From Leptolyngbya sp. PCC 6406 (GTDB lineage: Bacteria; Cyanobacteriota; Cyanobacteriia; Phormidesmidales; Phormidesmidaceae): a stretch of 43,320 nt of DNA. Under the pieces are notes generated by a model. It ran no database searches. It worked only from the letters and a program-made list of their open reading frames with translations, and was not told the DNA's origin. Each line of letters starts with the position of its first letter. Positions within the stretch are counted from its first letter, which is position 1. The stretch lies in contig NZ_KI913949.1 of assembly GCF_000332095.2 (NCBI RefSeq), forward strand, positions 1 through 43,320, written 5' to 3'. A program made the position numbers and the translations under genes. This document shows, piece after piece, positions 15,177-22,152 of the stretch.

Positions 15177-16661
15177 ATGTCATTGATCTTTCCCCGCCGC
15201 CGTCGTGTTCTCCTGGGTTGTCTAGGGGCAATCGTGCTGGCCCTTACCCTAGTCTTGGGGTGGCAGTCCCCTGCCGCCGCTGTCCCCGCTCGTCACTATA
15301 CTGATCTCACCTTTCCCCCCCTCAGGGACATCCAGATCCCCGACTTTGAGCGCTACGAGTTGGACAATGGCCTAGTGGTCTACCTGATGGAGGATCATGA
15401 GCTGCCCTTGGTGAGCGGCAGCGCCACCTTCCGCACTGGGGAGCGTCTAGTGGACCGCGATCGCACCGGGCTAGGCAGTCTCACAGGACAAGCCATGCGT
15501 CTGGGGGGCACCGACAGTTACAGCGCCGATGACCTCAACCAGCGCCTAGAGCAGCGAGCCGCCGCCGTAGAGACCAGCATCGATACAGACGTGGGCAGCG
15601 CCAGCTTCAGCACCCTGACAGAGGATATGGGGGAGGTCTTTGCCCTCTTTGCTGATGTGCTGCAACACCCCGCCTTTGCCCAGGACAAAATTGATCTGCT
15701 CAAAACCCAGTATCGGGGGGGCATTGAGCGCCGCAATGATGACCCTGACGCGATTGCCTCTCGGGAATTTAGAAAACTGGTCTATGGTGCCGATAGCGCC
15801 TACGCCCGCACCGTGGAATATGCCACCCTGAATGCCATCAGTCGGGATGACATAGCATCGTTTTGCCAAGCCTCTGTGCGCCCCGATCAGACTATTCTCG
15901 GGATTGTCGGGGACTTTGATCCGGCCCAGATGAAGGCAATGATTGCAACCGTGTTTGACGACTGGCGGTCTCCGGCAAACACCCCCACCTTGCCCCCCAC
16001 CCCCACAGCCCAGCAGGCGCAGACGGGCCTCTTTTTCGTAGACCAACCCCAACTCACCCAGAGCTATGTGCAGATTGGCCATGTGGGTGGGCAGCTTAAT
16101 TCCTCTGCCCATCCAGCTATGGCGGTGCTGAATGAGGTGCTGAATGGCTTTGGGGGACGCTTGTTCAATGAAGTGCGATCGCGCCAAGGATTGGCCTATG
16201 TCGTCTATGCCTACTGGTCGGCTCGGTTTGACTATCCAGGGCTGTTCATCGGTGGCGGACAAACGCGATCGCAGGCCACAGTCCCCTTCATCCAGGCGGT
16301 CAAGGACGAGCTGAATACCGTTCGCACCACCCCCATCACCCAGGAAGAACTGGATCGGGCCAAGGATTCAGTGCTAAATAGTTTTGTCTTCAACTTCCAG
16401 AACCCCAGCCAAACCCTCTCCCGCTTGATCCGCTACGAGTACTACGGCTACCCAGAAGACTTTGTCTTCCAGTTCCGACAGGCAGTGTCAGACACCACAA
16501 CGGCAGATGTCCTGCGAGCCGCCCAGGCCCAGATCCGACCGGAGGATCTAGTCGTGCTAGTGGTAGGGAACGGAGCCGAAATTCAGCCCCCCCTCTCGAC
16601 CCTCACGCCTGATGGCACAGTAACCCCCGTGGATATCACCATCCCCACGACCGGGGCTTAA
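15177..16661 (+). CDS. M16-family peptidase-like protein lacking the zinc motif
   Basis: The 494-residue protein has an N-terminal signal peptide (basic MSLIFPRRRRVLLGC, then a hydrophobic stretch to about residue 35 ending AAAVPA). Two M16 half-domains follow. Where active M16 enzymes have HxxEH, this protein reads TGLGSLTGQAMRLGG (about residue 105), with no His or Glu pair. The second half retains NEVRSRQGLAYVVYA, the substrate-binding R/Y motif. This pattern is that of the non-catalytic subunit of heterodimeric M16B proteases, which work in the periplasm with a zinc-bearing partner. No partner gene lies next to it. It is intact, with no frameshift. Confidence 0.88.
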   Translation: MSLIFPRRRRVLLGCLGAIVLALTLVLGWQSPAAAVPARHYTDLTFPPLRDIQIPDFERYELDNGLVVYLMEDHELPLVSGSATFRTGERLVDRDRTGLGSLTGQAMRLGGTDSYSADDLNQRLEQRAAAVETSIDTDVGSASFSTLTEDMGEVFALFADVLQHPAFAQDKIDLLKTQYRGGIERRNDDPDAIASREFRKLVYGADSAYARTVEYATLNAISRDDIASFCQASVRPDQTILGIVGDFDPAQMKAMIATVFDDWRSPANTPTLPPTPTAQQAQTGLFFVDQPQLTQSYVQIGHVGGQLNSSAHPAMAVLNEVLNGFGGRLFNEVRSRQGLAYVVYAYWSARFDYPGLFIGGGQTRSQATVPFIQAVKDELNTVRTTPITQEELDRAKDSVLNSFVFNFQNPSQTLSRLIRYEYYGYPEDFVFQFRQAVSDTTTADVLRAAQAQIRPEDLVVLVVGNGAEIQPPLSTLTPDGTVTPVDITIPTTGA

Positions 16662-16669
16662 GTAACGAC

Positions 16670-16717
16670 GAGGCAGAGCCTCGGTGAGGATTCCCAGGCA
16701 GAGCCTGGGAACCAGGA
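16670..16717. repeat. 48-bp dispersed double-hairpin repeat, copy 1
   Basis: GAGGCAGAGCCTCGGTGAGG followed by ATTCCCAGGCAGAGCCTGGG and AACCAGGA. It contains two small hairpins (GAGGC..GCCTC and CCCAGGC..GCCTGGG). A copy identical over the stretch is at 22081-22128. Between this and the next element, 16751-16785 carries a GTAGGATG...GTAACGCAT REP fragment. Confidence 0.8.
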
Positions 16718-16803
16718 ACCGGAGCTTAAGTAGGTGGGCATAGAAAAATGAGTTGTAGGATGCTGTTAGGCAAAGCCGTAACGCATCGTCGGCCTGCACC
16801 CAC

Positions 16804-17101
16804 TCCCTAACACGACTTGGAAGGTTATGTCTTAAAACAAGCTGAAAAGCCTGCTAAGTCGTTGTCTCCATACAGACATCCAGTTCCCTGTTCGCGTTAG
16901 CGGCTCCCCTAGGGAGCAACGGAGTCGTTGGCTTTGCCGCCCCAGAGGGGCTAGGGAACGGCCAGAACCCGGTGGTGTGGCTGGCTTTCTCCCTTCGGGA
17001 GACGCTTTGCGTTGGCGTAGCCTGTCTGAAAGACTTACGACTCCGCTCAGCCAGCGGTCAACGGGCTCGATTCTCCGTAACCTTCCAAGTCGTGTCCCTA
17101 A
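16804..17101. mobile_element. MITE copy 1, 17-bp terminal inverted repeats with 7-bp target duplication
   Basis: CACGACTTGGAAGGTTA at 16811-16827 is the inverse of TAACCTTCCAAGTCGTG at 17078-17094. TCCCTAA flanks it on both sides (16804-16810 and 17095-17101), a likely target-site duplication. The 284-bp interior has no gene; it is homologous in inverted orientation to 23147-23355 and includes the CTCCC-TTCGGGAG hairpin. It accounts for most of the gene-free DNA at 16662-17177. Confidence 0.8.
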
Positions 17102-17177
17102 CCCGCGCAGGCGGGTTTTGGCTGTATAGGCGCGGTTTTAACGGCCCGCCTCTTAACTAGGGGCTAATGAGATCCCG

Positions 17178-18044
17178 TCAGACCGCCGCCAATTCCGCCT
17201 GCTGCCGGACTGGGGCAGGTGCCTCCGGCACAGGGCAATAGACTTCAGCGGAGTTATTGGGGCTCTCGATCAACTTCACCTTGTAGAGGGTCGCCCCAGT
17301 GGTGCGAATGGGTTCCCGCAGCAGATCGCGAATGTGAACTGCAATATTTTCAGCAGTAGGCACCACTTCAGCGAAGTAGGGAATGTCCTTATTCAAAAAG
17401 GTGTGGTCAAAGGGCTCCACCACGTGATCCTCAATGGCGGTTTGCAACTCCACCAGATCCGCCAGCATCCCTGTGCGGGGATCAATTTCCCCCTTGACAG
17501 TGACCTCTAGGTGGTAATTGTGGCCGTGGCCGTGGGGGCGGGCGCACTTGCCGTAGATTTCCAGGTTGTCCTCATAACTGAGGTTGGGCAGCGCTAAGCG
17601 GTGAGCAGCGCTGAAGTGGGTGCTGATAGTGAGATACGCTTCCATACCGTTTCCTGTGTATTCGGCCCAGAGTTCAGGGTGTTCAAAAAGTTGAATTTTG
17701 ACAAGGGGCAGGTGAGAACTGAGGCGCTGCCACAAAACCCGCGCCATGTGCTCGGTGGTGGGTAGGGTGGCCCGAAATTCGGGCCACACCTCATTGAGAT
17801 AGGAAAAATCGAGCTGTCCGGTCACCTCTCGCCGGATGACGTGTTTGACATCGGAGAGGTTGAGGACCATACCATATTGATCCAGCTCCCCCACCATAGA
17901 AACGTAGAGGACGTAATTATGGCCGTGGCCGGGAGCCTGGGTACATTTGCCAAAACGGGCGACGTTTTCCTCAGGGCTCAACTCTGGGAGCCAATAGCGA
18001 TGACTAGCTGAGAACTGAGCGCGACGGTTGATGATGCATTGCAT
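17178..18044 (-). CDS. queD: Tandem-domain 6-pyruvoyl-tetrahydropterin synthase / QueD-like protein
   Basis: The 288-residue protein contains two copies of the roughly 130-residue PTPS fold. Domain 1 (about 1-130) has FSASHRYW, GKCTQAPGHGHNY and FEHPELWAEY. Domain 2 (about 135-270) has FSAAHRLALP, GKCARPHGHGHNYHLEV and IESPNNSAEVY. The zinc His triad and the catalytic Cys are present in both. The catalytic Asp-His pair is FDHTFLN in domain 2 but LDFSYLN in domain 1, so domain 1 has lost the His and is probably inactive or altered. QueD makes 6-carboxy-5,6,7,8-tetrahydropterin for queuosine; PTPS enzymes make biopterin precursors, and cyanobacteria also make pterin glycosides. Which reaction applies cannot be decided here. 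Confidence 0.85.
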   Translation of the reverse strand: MQCIINRRAQFSASHRYWLPELSPEENVARFGKCTQAPGHGHNYVLYVSMVGELDQYGMVLNLSDVKHVIRREVTGQLDFSYLNEVWPEFRATLPTTEHMARVLWQRLSSHLPLVKIQLFEHPELWAEYTGNGMEAYLTISTHFSAAHRLALPNLSYEDNLEIYGKCARPHGHGHNYHLEVTVKGEIDPRTGMLADLVELQTAIEDHVVEPFDHTFLNKDIPYFAEVVPTAENIAVHIRDLLREPIRTTGATLYKVKLIESPNNSAEVYCPVPEAPAPVRQQAELAAV

Positions 18045-18316
18045 GGGGAGAGACCCAGGGTTTCTGAGTTAAGTTCCGTAACGTATTCTGTTATCAGCAT
18101 AGTAGAAACCACTGGTCTCCGGGGCGGTAGCGGTGGAAGGGCGATGGTCATTGACGTAGCCGCCCTAAGGGGTCACCGCCTATCAGGAAGCAGGGGGGAT
18201 TGACAAGAAGTAAATAAATATTGCATTCTTCTCTCATAATTACCCGGCCCAGTGCATCAAACCCCTGCCCAGTAGCACTTTCTCTCTAAAGCTTGGATAA
18301 CTTTTATTTTCATGAG

Positions 18317-18353
18317 TTGCTGACACGAGGCCAAAAATCGTAAAATTGAATAC
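18317..18353 (+). promoter_or_regulatory. Promoter with NtcA box overlapping the -10
   Basis: A perfect NtcA consensus GTA-AAATTGAA-TAC lies at 18340-18353. A candidate -10 TAAAAT (18341-18346) lies inside it, with a possible -35 TTGCTG (18317-18322) 18 bp upstream. NtcA bound here would block RNA polymerase, so the expected effect is repression under nitrogen limitation, as for glutamine synthetase inactivating factors. The predicted start (about 18353) is directly ahead of the glutamine aptamer. Confidence 0.65.
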
Positions 18354-18365
18354 AGAATACTGAGA

Positions 18366-18455
18366 ATCGTTCATCTCGATAGGTCACGCACTTGTATCGT
18401 CAAGTCTGCTAAAGCCTTCGAGACGGAAGTAGGGACTCCCCGAAGGAACGCGCCT
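18366..18455 (+). promoter_or_regulatory. Glutamine riboswitch (glnA RNA motif)
   Basis: The leader has the hallmark blocks of the glnA RNA: CGTTCAT near the 5' end, GACGGAAGTAGG, then CGAAGGAACGCGCC. CGTTC (18368-18372) pairs with GAACG (18446-18450) as P1, TCTCG (18374-18378) with CGAGA (18419-18423), and GGGA-CTCCC forms the small third hairpin. The insert between the arms of the second stem is longer than in compact examples. The 3' edge CGCCTC (18451-18456) can pair with GAGGCG (18490-18495), which contains the Shine-Dalgarno of the next gene, so glutamine binding would free the ribosome site. The 18045-18365 stretch holds no gene. Confidence 0.85.
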
Positions 18456-18499
18456 CTCCGTCGTGAACATGAGTGAATGGCTAAGCTTGGAGGCGAAAA

Positions 18500-18910
18500 A
18501 TGAAACTTTGTTACAGAGGCGTTGAGTACGACTATACTCCCCCTGTTCTAGAGGTAACGGAGAGTGAGGTTCTGGGCTGCTATCGGGGTCGCCCCTGTAA
18601 CTTCTCCTACGTGCGGCATATCCCCTTTCCGCAGCCTGTTGCGGCGATGAAATTCCGGGGCCATGCCTACCAGACCAATAGCCATGGCAGCCTAGAGCCC
18701 TTGGCGCAAATGCCCGAGGCCGAAGTGGTACCGCCAACTCCCGCCTATCGTTCCATGACCCAGGCAAGGCGGCAACTGTTGAAGGAAGCGACCCGCATCC
18801 ACCAAGACAACATTCGTCGTTCTCTAGAGCATCGGATGGCGATCGCGCGGTCCCAGGGCAATGATGGACTCCTCCATCAACTTGAAGAGGAACTGCACCA
18901 GTTTGCCTGA
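18500..18910 (+). CDS. DUF4278 protein, PirA-like, under glutamine riboswitch control
   Basis: The 136-residue protein opens MKLCYRGVEYDYTPPVLEV, continues ESEVLGCYRGRPCNF and RHIPFPQP, then MKFRGHAYQTN: the DUF4278 fold (about residues 1-62). That family includes PirA of Synechocystis, a small protein that binds the PII signal protein and adjusts arginine synthesis (from memory). This member is more than twice PirA length, with a basic helical extension (QARRQLLKEATRIHQDNIRR, about 92-136). GGAGG sits 6 nt ahead of the ATG. NtcA box and glutamine aptamer upstream both point to a nitrogen-status role. A perfect terminator follows at 19019. Whether this protein binds PII is inference. Confidence 0.82.
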   Translation: MKLCYRGVEYDYTPPVLEVTESEVLGCYRGRPCNFSYVRHIPFPQPVAAMKFRGHAYQTNSHGSLEPLAQMPEAEVVPPTPAYRSMTQARRQLLKEATRIHQDNIRRSLEHRMAIARSQGNDGLLHQLEEELHQFA

Positions 18911-18916
18911 TTTCCC

Positions 18917-19393
18917 CTAAGACACAAGGGGGAAACATGACCTGCTTCTGCGGCACGGAACCAGACTGGAACCTCCCGCAGATCCAAAATTTAATCGTTG
19001 TGCTGTAGCTGGAGCAGAGGGGTGTGCGATATCGCACACCCCTTTTTTTGGGGAGATGCTGGGGTCAGTCACTAGCAGCGGGGGAGCCATCGATAACCGA
19101 ATCGTGTTGCGGGCTTTGAGCAGGGCAATATGCTCTTCGCGGATGATGGTCAAATCTGGGTATCGATTACGGGGCTCTCCTCGGACTTCTAGCTCTAGCC
19201 CGTGACCCCGCAATCGTCGATGGCCCACCAAGGGCAGAAACAGCGTAAACAGCAGGTTGGCAATCTCGACATTCATGCCGGATTCTGGGGCCACAGCAAT
19301 CAATTCCCCATTGAACAGCTCATAGAGGGTATCTGTCCCGTCATCGTAGGACAGATATGCTTCAAAGCTCTGAAACCTTGGCTTAAGCTGGAC
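18917..19393 (-). pseudogene. Truncated Uma2-family nuclease remnant
   Basis: From ATG 19393 (MVQLKPRFQSFEAYLSYDDG) the reading frame follows Uma2 proteins: TLYELFNGELIAVAPESGMN, the NRYPDLTII catalytic-region Asp, and RLSMAPPLLV. The expected continuation (VEVVSP.. and the K-x-x-x-Y segment) is missing. The frame instead runs through a terminator palindrome into unrelated sequence ending at 18917. About 110 native residues remain of about 190, so it is very likely non-functional. Confidence 0.75.
19019..19049 (+). terminator. Rho-independent terminator, perfect 24-bp palindrome with T7
   Basis: GGGGTGTGCGAT directly abuts ATCGCACACCCC (19019-19042) and TTTTTTT follows (19043-19049). It lies 109 nt after the DUF4278 stop and terminates that transcript. 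On the other strand no T-run follows. Confidence 0.9.
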
Positions 19394-19556
19394 CATGGCA
19401 GACCCTAGACTTCCAGGGCGTGTCACGATGCCCTATGCCTGATATTCTATGGCTCTGATCTATGGTGACCTATTAGGGTGACCGATATTAGGGTAGGGGC
19501 AAGGCATGGTGGCCATCCAGGAGGTCTTTGCAACCCAAGCTCCATCCTGGTGCGGT

Positions 19557-20390
19557 TTACCGCTTGACCCCTGTGGTCGCAATGCCCTCGATAAACTGAC
19601 GCTGCCCGACGAGAAACAGTAGCACGACGGGCACCGTGGCAATGACCACCGCCGCCATCAGCAGGGGCCAGTCATTGGAAAATTGATCCTGGAAGGACAT
19701 CAGCGCGAGTTGCACGGTTCGCAACTCGGGGCGGGTGGTGAAAATAAGGGGTTTGAACAAATCATTCCATTCGCCAATGAAGGTGAAGAGAAACAGGGTG
19801 ATCAGAGCGGGACGGGCCAAAGGCAGCATAATCTGCCACAGGATTTGCCAGCGGCTGGCCCCATCTAGGGCCGCTGCCTCCTCCAGTTCTACGGGAATGG
19901 TGGTGAAATACTGGCGCATCAGGAAAATGCCGTAGCCATTGGCGGCGGTGGGCAAAATCAAGGCCGCGTAGGTATTGATCAGATGACCCCATTTCAGCAC
20001 GAGGAAGATCGGCACCACCAGCAGTTGAAAGGGAATGATCAGGGAGACAATTACCGCCAGCAGGACAAACTGCCGTCCCTGAAATCGCAGCCGCGCTAGG
20101 GCATAGCCCGCGAGGGCAGAGGTGAAGATTTGCAGCGCGGTCACCATCAGGGCGACGAAGGTGGAGTTGGCGAAGGCCAGGGGAAAGTGGCCCCGCCGCC
20201 AAGCTTCTCCATAGCTATCCAGGGTCCAGACCTGGGCAGCTTCACTGCCCACCACCGCACCGGGGGGATGGAAGGAGGTGGTCACGACAATGGCTAAGGG
20301 CCACAGGACAATGGCTGCCCCAATTAGCAGTAGCACCAAATTCAGCCAGAGCCAAAATTTGCGAGTCGGCACTAGATCAGCCCGAGGCAT
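19557..20390 (-). CDS. Sugar ABC transporter permease (MalG family)
   Basis: The 277-residue protein has six predicted helices, starting with FWLWLNLVLLLIGAAIVLWP. The cytoplasmic EAA loop is intact: EEAAALDGASRWQILWQIML followed by PLARPALI (about residues 180-205), the site that contacts the ATPase. These proteins form the inner-membrane channel with a MalF-type permease, an ATPase and a binding protein. None of these partners is in the window; the gene immediately upstream is a Uma2 gene ending 4 nt before this ATG. It may use subunits encoded elsewhere, as is common in cyanobacteria. The sugar is unknown. Confidence 0.9.
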   Translation of the reverse strand: MPRADLVPTRKFWLWLNLVLLLIGAAIVLWPLAIVVTTSFHPPGAVVGSEAAQVWTLDSYGEAWRRGHFPLAFANSTFVALMVTALQIFTSALAGYALARLRFQGRQFVLLAVIVSLIIPFQLLVVPIFLVLKWGHLINTYAALILPTAANGYGIFLMRQYFTTIPVELEEAAALDGASRWQILWQIMLPLARPALITLFLFTFIGEWNDLFKPLIFTTRPELRTVQLALMSFQDQFSNDWPLLMAAVVIATVPVVLLFLVGQRQFIEGIATTGVKR

Positions 20391-20394
20391 AGGG

Positions 20395-20940
20395 TTAGGA
20401 GAAAAATTGCGGAACAGCGAGTTGAATATCGGGAAATGCCAGTGGTGAAACAGACCCGGTGGTCAGGTTCGTTGCAACCTGGTAATCGCCATCTACGGGA
20501 TCCCGGTATTGAGTCAGAGTGCGATCGCGCAAATTGACCACCCAGTAGTCTCTAATCCCTGCGGCAGCATAGACCTGTCGCTTGTCCTTAGTATCCTTGA
20601 GGAGGCTAGAACGGGAAAACTCAATGACCAAATACACCTGATCCGCTCTCGGATGATCAGCCAGATAGGACTGATTCACCACCAACGCCACATCAGGCTC
20701 AGGTTCACTGTCACTGCCTAGAAGGGTAATGGGCTTCCCTGAACGCACTCGATACCGCCCCGCCGCGATCGCACCTAGCACCTCTGATGTAGTGCTACTC
20801 AGCTCGGCATGATCTGGACCCTCAGGAGGCATATTGACGATGAGCCCATTCAATAATTCCACCGGGCGATCCTGGAGTAACCCTGACATCGCCAAAGCGT
20901 GGTAGTCCCCTAGAGTCCAACGGGCAACGGTTACCGTCAT
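20395..20940 (-). CDS. Uma2 family putative restriction endonuclease (DUF820)
   Basis: The 181-residue protein carries the full Uma2 pattern: VELLNGLIVNMPPEGPDHAE at the front, SEPEPDVALV (the PD-(D/E)XK Asp), VYLVIEFSRSSLLKDTKDKR with the catalytic Glu and Lys, and YAAAGIRDYWVVNL. Uma2 proteins are abundant in cyanobacteria; their real function is unproved. The stop is 4 nt before the ABC permease ATG, so the two are likely cotranscribed although functionally unrelated. It is divergent from the DUF29 gene. An intact paralogue contrast is the truncated remnant at 18917-19393. Confidence 0.88.
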   Translation of the reverse strand: MTVTVARWTLGDYHALAMSGLLQDRPVELLNGLIVNMPPEGPDHAELSSTTSEVLGAIAAGRYRVRSGKPITLLGSDSEPEPDVALVVNQSYLADHPRADQVYLVIEFSRSSLLKDTKDKRQVYAAAGIRDYWVVNLRDRTLTQYRDPVDGDYQVATNLTTGSVSPLAFPDIQLAVPQFFS

Positions 20941-21057
20941 GGCGTGATCTCCAGAAGGGAAAGATGAGACAGGACGCTAGCTCCATTGTAGATATAGCGA
21001 CATGCAGTTGGGTACAGAGCGGTGTAGGTACAATTTAAGAACGTTGCGGTGCCTCCG

Positions 21058-21489
21058 ATGCAAACCACCACGCTCTATGACCAAGATTTTTATGCCTGGA
21101 CTCAGCACCAGGCTAAACTACTGCGTGCGGGTCAATTAGGGGAACTTGATCTCGAAAACTTAATTGAGGAGATTGAATCCTTGGGTCGGCAAGAGCGGCA
21201 GGAGTTGCGCAACCGATTGGGAGTGCTGCTGGGGCAACTGCTCAAGTGGCAGTACCAGCCCGCAGCTCGATCTAAGAGCTGGGTTTACACGATTAGAGAG
21301 CAGCGTCGGAAAATTCAGCGCCACCTGAAGGAAAACCCGAGCTTGAAACCCTACCTAGACGAAGCTATTGTTGCTGGCTATGAAGACGGTCTGGATCTGG
21401 TAGGTCGAGAAACACCTCTCGACCCTGAACAACTCCCCCAATCTTGCCAGTTCTCTAAGACAGAGATTTTTGAATCACCGATAGACTAG
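21058..21489 (+). CDS. DUF29 family protein
   Basis: The start is the ATG at 21058 (MQTTTLYDQDFYAWTQHQAK); an in-frame GTG lies three codons earlier. The 143-residue protein has the DUF29 landmarks: LYDQDFYAW, LDLENLIEEIESLGRQERQE, LGQLLKWQYQP and SWVYTIREQRRKI. It is helical and soluble. DUF29 proteins occur in many copies in cyanobacteria and have no settled function, though they resemble small mobile-associated toxin-like families. It stands alone, 109 bp from the divergent Uma2 gene. Confidence 0.9.
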   Translation: MQTTTLYDQDFYAWTQHQAKLLRAGQLGELDLENLIEEIESLGRQERQELRNRLGVLLGQLLKWQYQPAARSKSWVYTIREQRRKIQRHLKENPSLKPYLDEAIVAGYEDGLDLVGRETPLDPEQLPQSCQFSKTEIFESPID

Positions 21490-21650
21490 TACTGCAAGGC
21501 AGAAGGATGTAGGGCTGTGCCCGTGCTTAGCAGTCAGAAGGATGAAAGGGATCCCAGGATATACAAGGGTTTTGCCTTGGCAGATAGGTGCTTCACTTAC
21601 GCCCTACGGTACTAGTACTGGGCGGCGGAAATCCTGTGCCCATTTCCCCT

Positions 21651-21718
21651 AGGTGGTGCATTGTTACGGTGCATTGCTTCGCGTGGGCGAAGACGCGCCT
21701 TAGCGTTATGCACCCTAC
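21651..21718. repeat. REP-like hairpin (GTGCATTGC..GCACCCTAC family)
   Basis: GTGCATTGCTTCGCG and GCGTTATGCAC flank a short GCGTGGGCGAAGACGCG stem. A relative in the opposite orientation is at 33404-33448. The rest of 21490-21745 has no gene; it begins TAGTACTGCAAGGC, which also opens the intergenic stretch at 36823. Confidence 0.6.
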
Positions 21719-21745
21719 GAAACCCTGAAAATCAAACCTGATGAT

Positions 21746-21823
21746 GCACCAGCCCAACATTTTCCGGTCCCCTCGCCCCCTGGGAGAGGGCTAGGGTGAG
21801 GGGCCGAGGTGTACCACGATAGA
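21746..21823. repeat. Dispersed ~78-bp repeat, copy 2
   Basis: Same order of blocks as 12043-12120: GCACCAGCCCAACATTTTC, GGGAGAGGGCTAGGGTGAGG, GTACCACGATAGAACGG. Differences are scattered single bases and one short indel. Confidence 0.75.
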
Positions 21824-21866
21824 ACGGTTAGGGTATTTGCGCCGCAGAGTACTGGCAACCCTAAGG

Positions 21867-22080
21867 TCACGAGGTTGACGGTGGGGCGGTTGACGGTGAC
21901 GAGGCGCTAAAATTCTTATCCTCCACCTCCACCCCCGCCAAGTTCTTGAACGCCCCCAGGGCATACATGGTATAGGCCCGCAGGGTGCCGTGGATGGTCT
22001 GTAACTGGGCCTTGATCACCTGCTGCCGTCGCTCTGGGGGCGTGATGCCGTAGCTTTCCCGGCTGGGGTTTTCTAGCGCC
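21867..22080 (-). pseudogene. Orphan C-terminal coding fragment cut by a repeat
   Basis: An open frame with good codon use reads LENPSRESYGITPPERRQQV, then IKAQLQTIHGTLRAYTMYAL and GAFKNLAGVEVEDKN, ending at a TGA at 21867. It has no start: its upstream side is the 48-bp dispersed repeat at 22081. It looks like the 3' end of a lost gene. I do not recognise the family. It may once have been cotranscribed with the DUF6208-like gene 75 bp upstream. Confidence 0.45.
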
Positions 22081-22128
22081 GAGGCAGAGCCTCGGTGAGG
22101 ATTCCCAGGCAGAGCCTGGGAACCAGGA
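22081..22128. repeat. 48-bp dispersed double-hairpin repeat, copy 2
   Basis: Same sequence as 16670-16717 (GAGGCAGAGCCTCGGTGAGG then two CCCAGGC/GCCTGGG arms). It separates the DUF6208-like gene from the orphan coding fragment. Confidence 0.8.
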
Positions 22129-22152
22129 AAGAGAGGGGAACCGTGAAGATTT

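Noticed and set aside
18045..18120. Possible preQ1-type riboswitch for the QueD-like gene
   Set aside because: No conserved hairpin plus A-rich tail pattern could be seen in the short leader.
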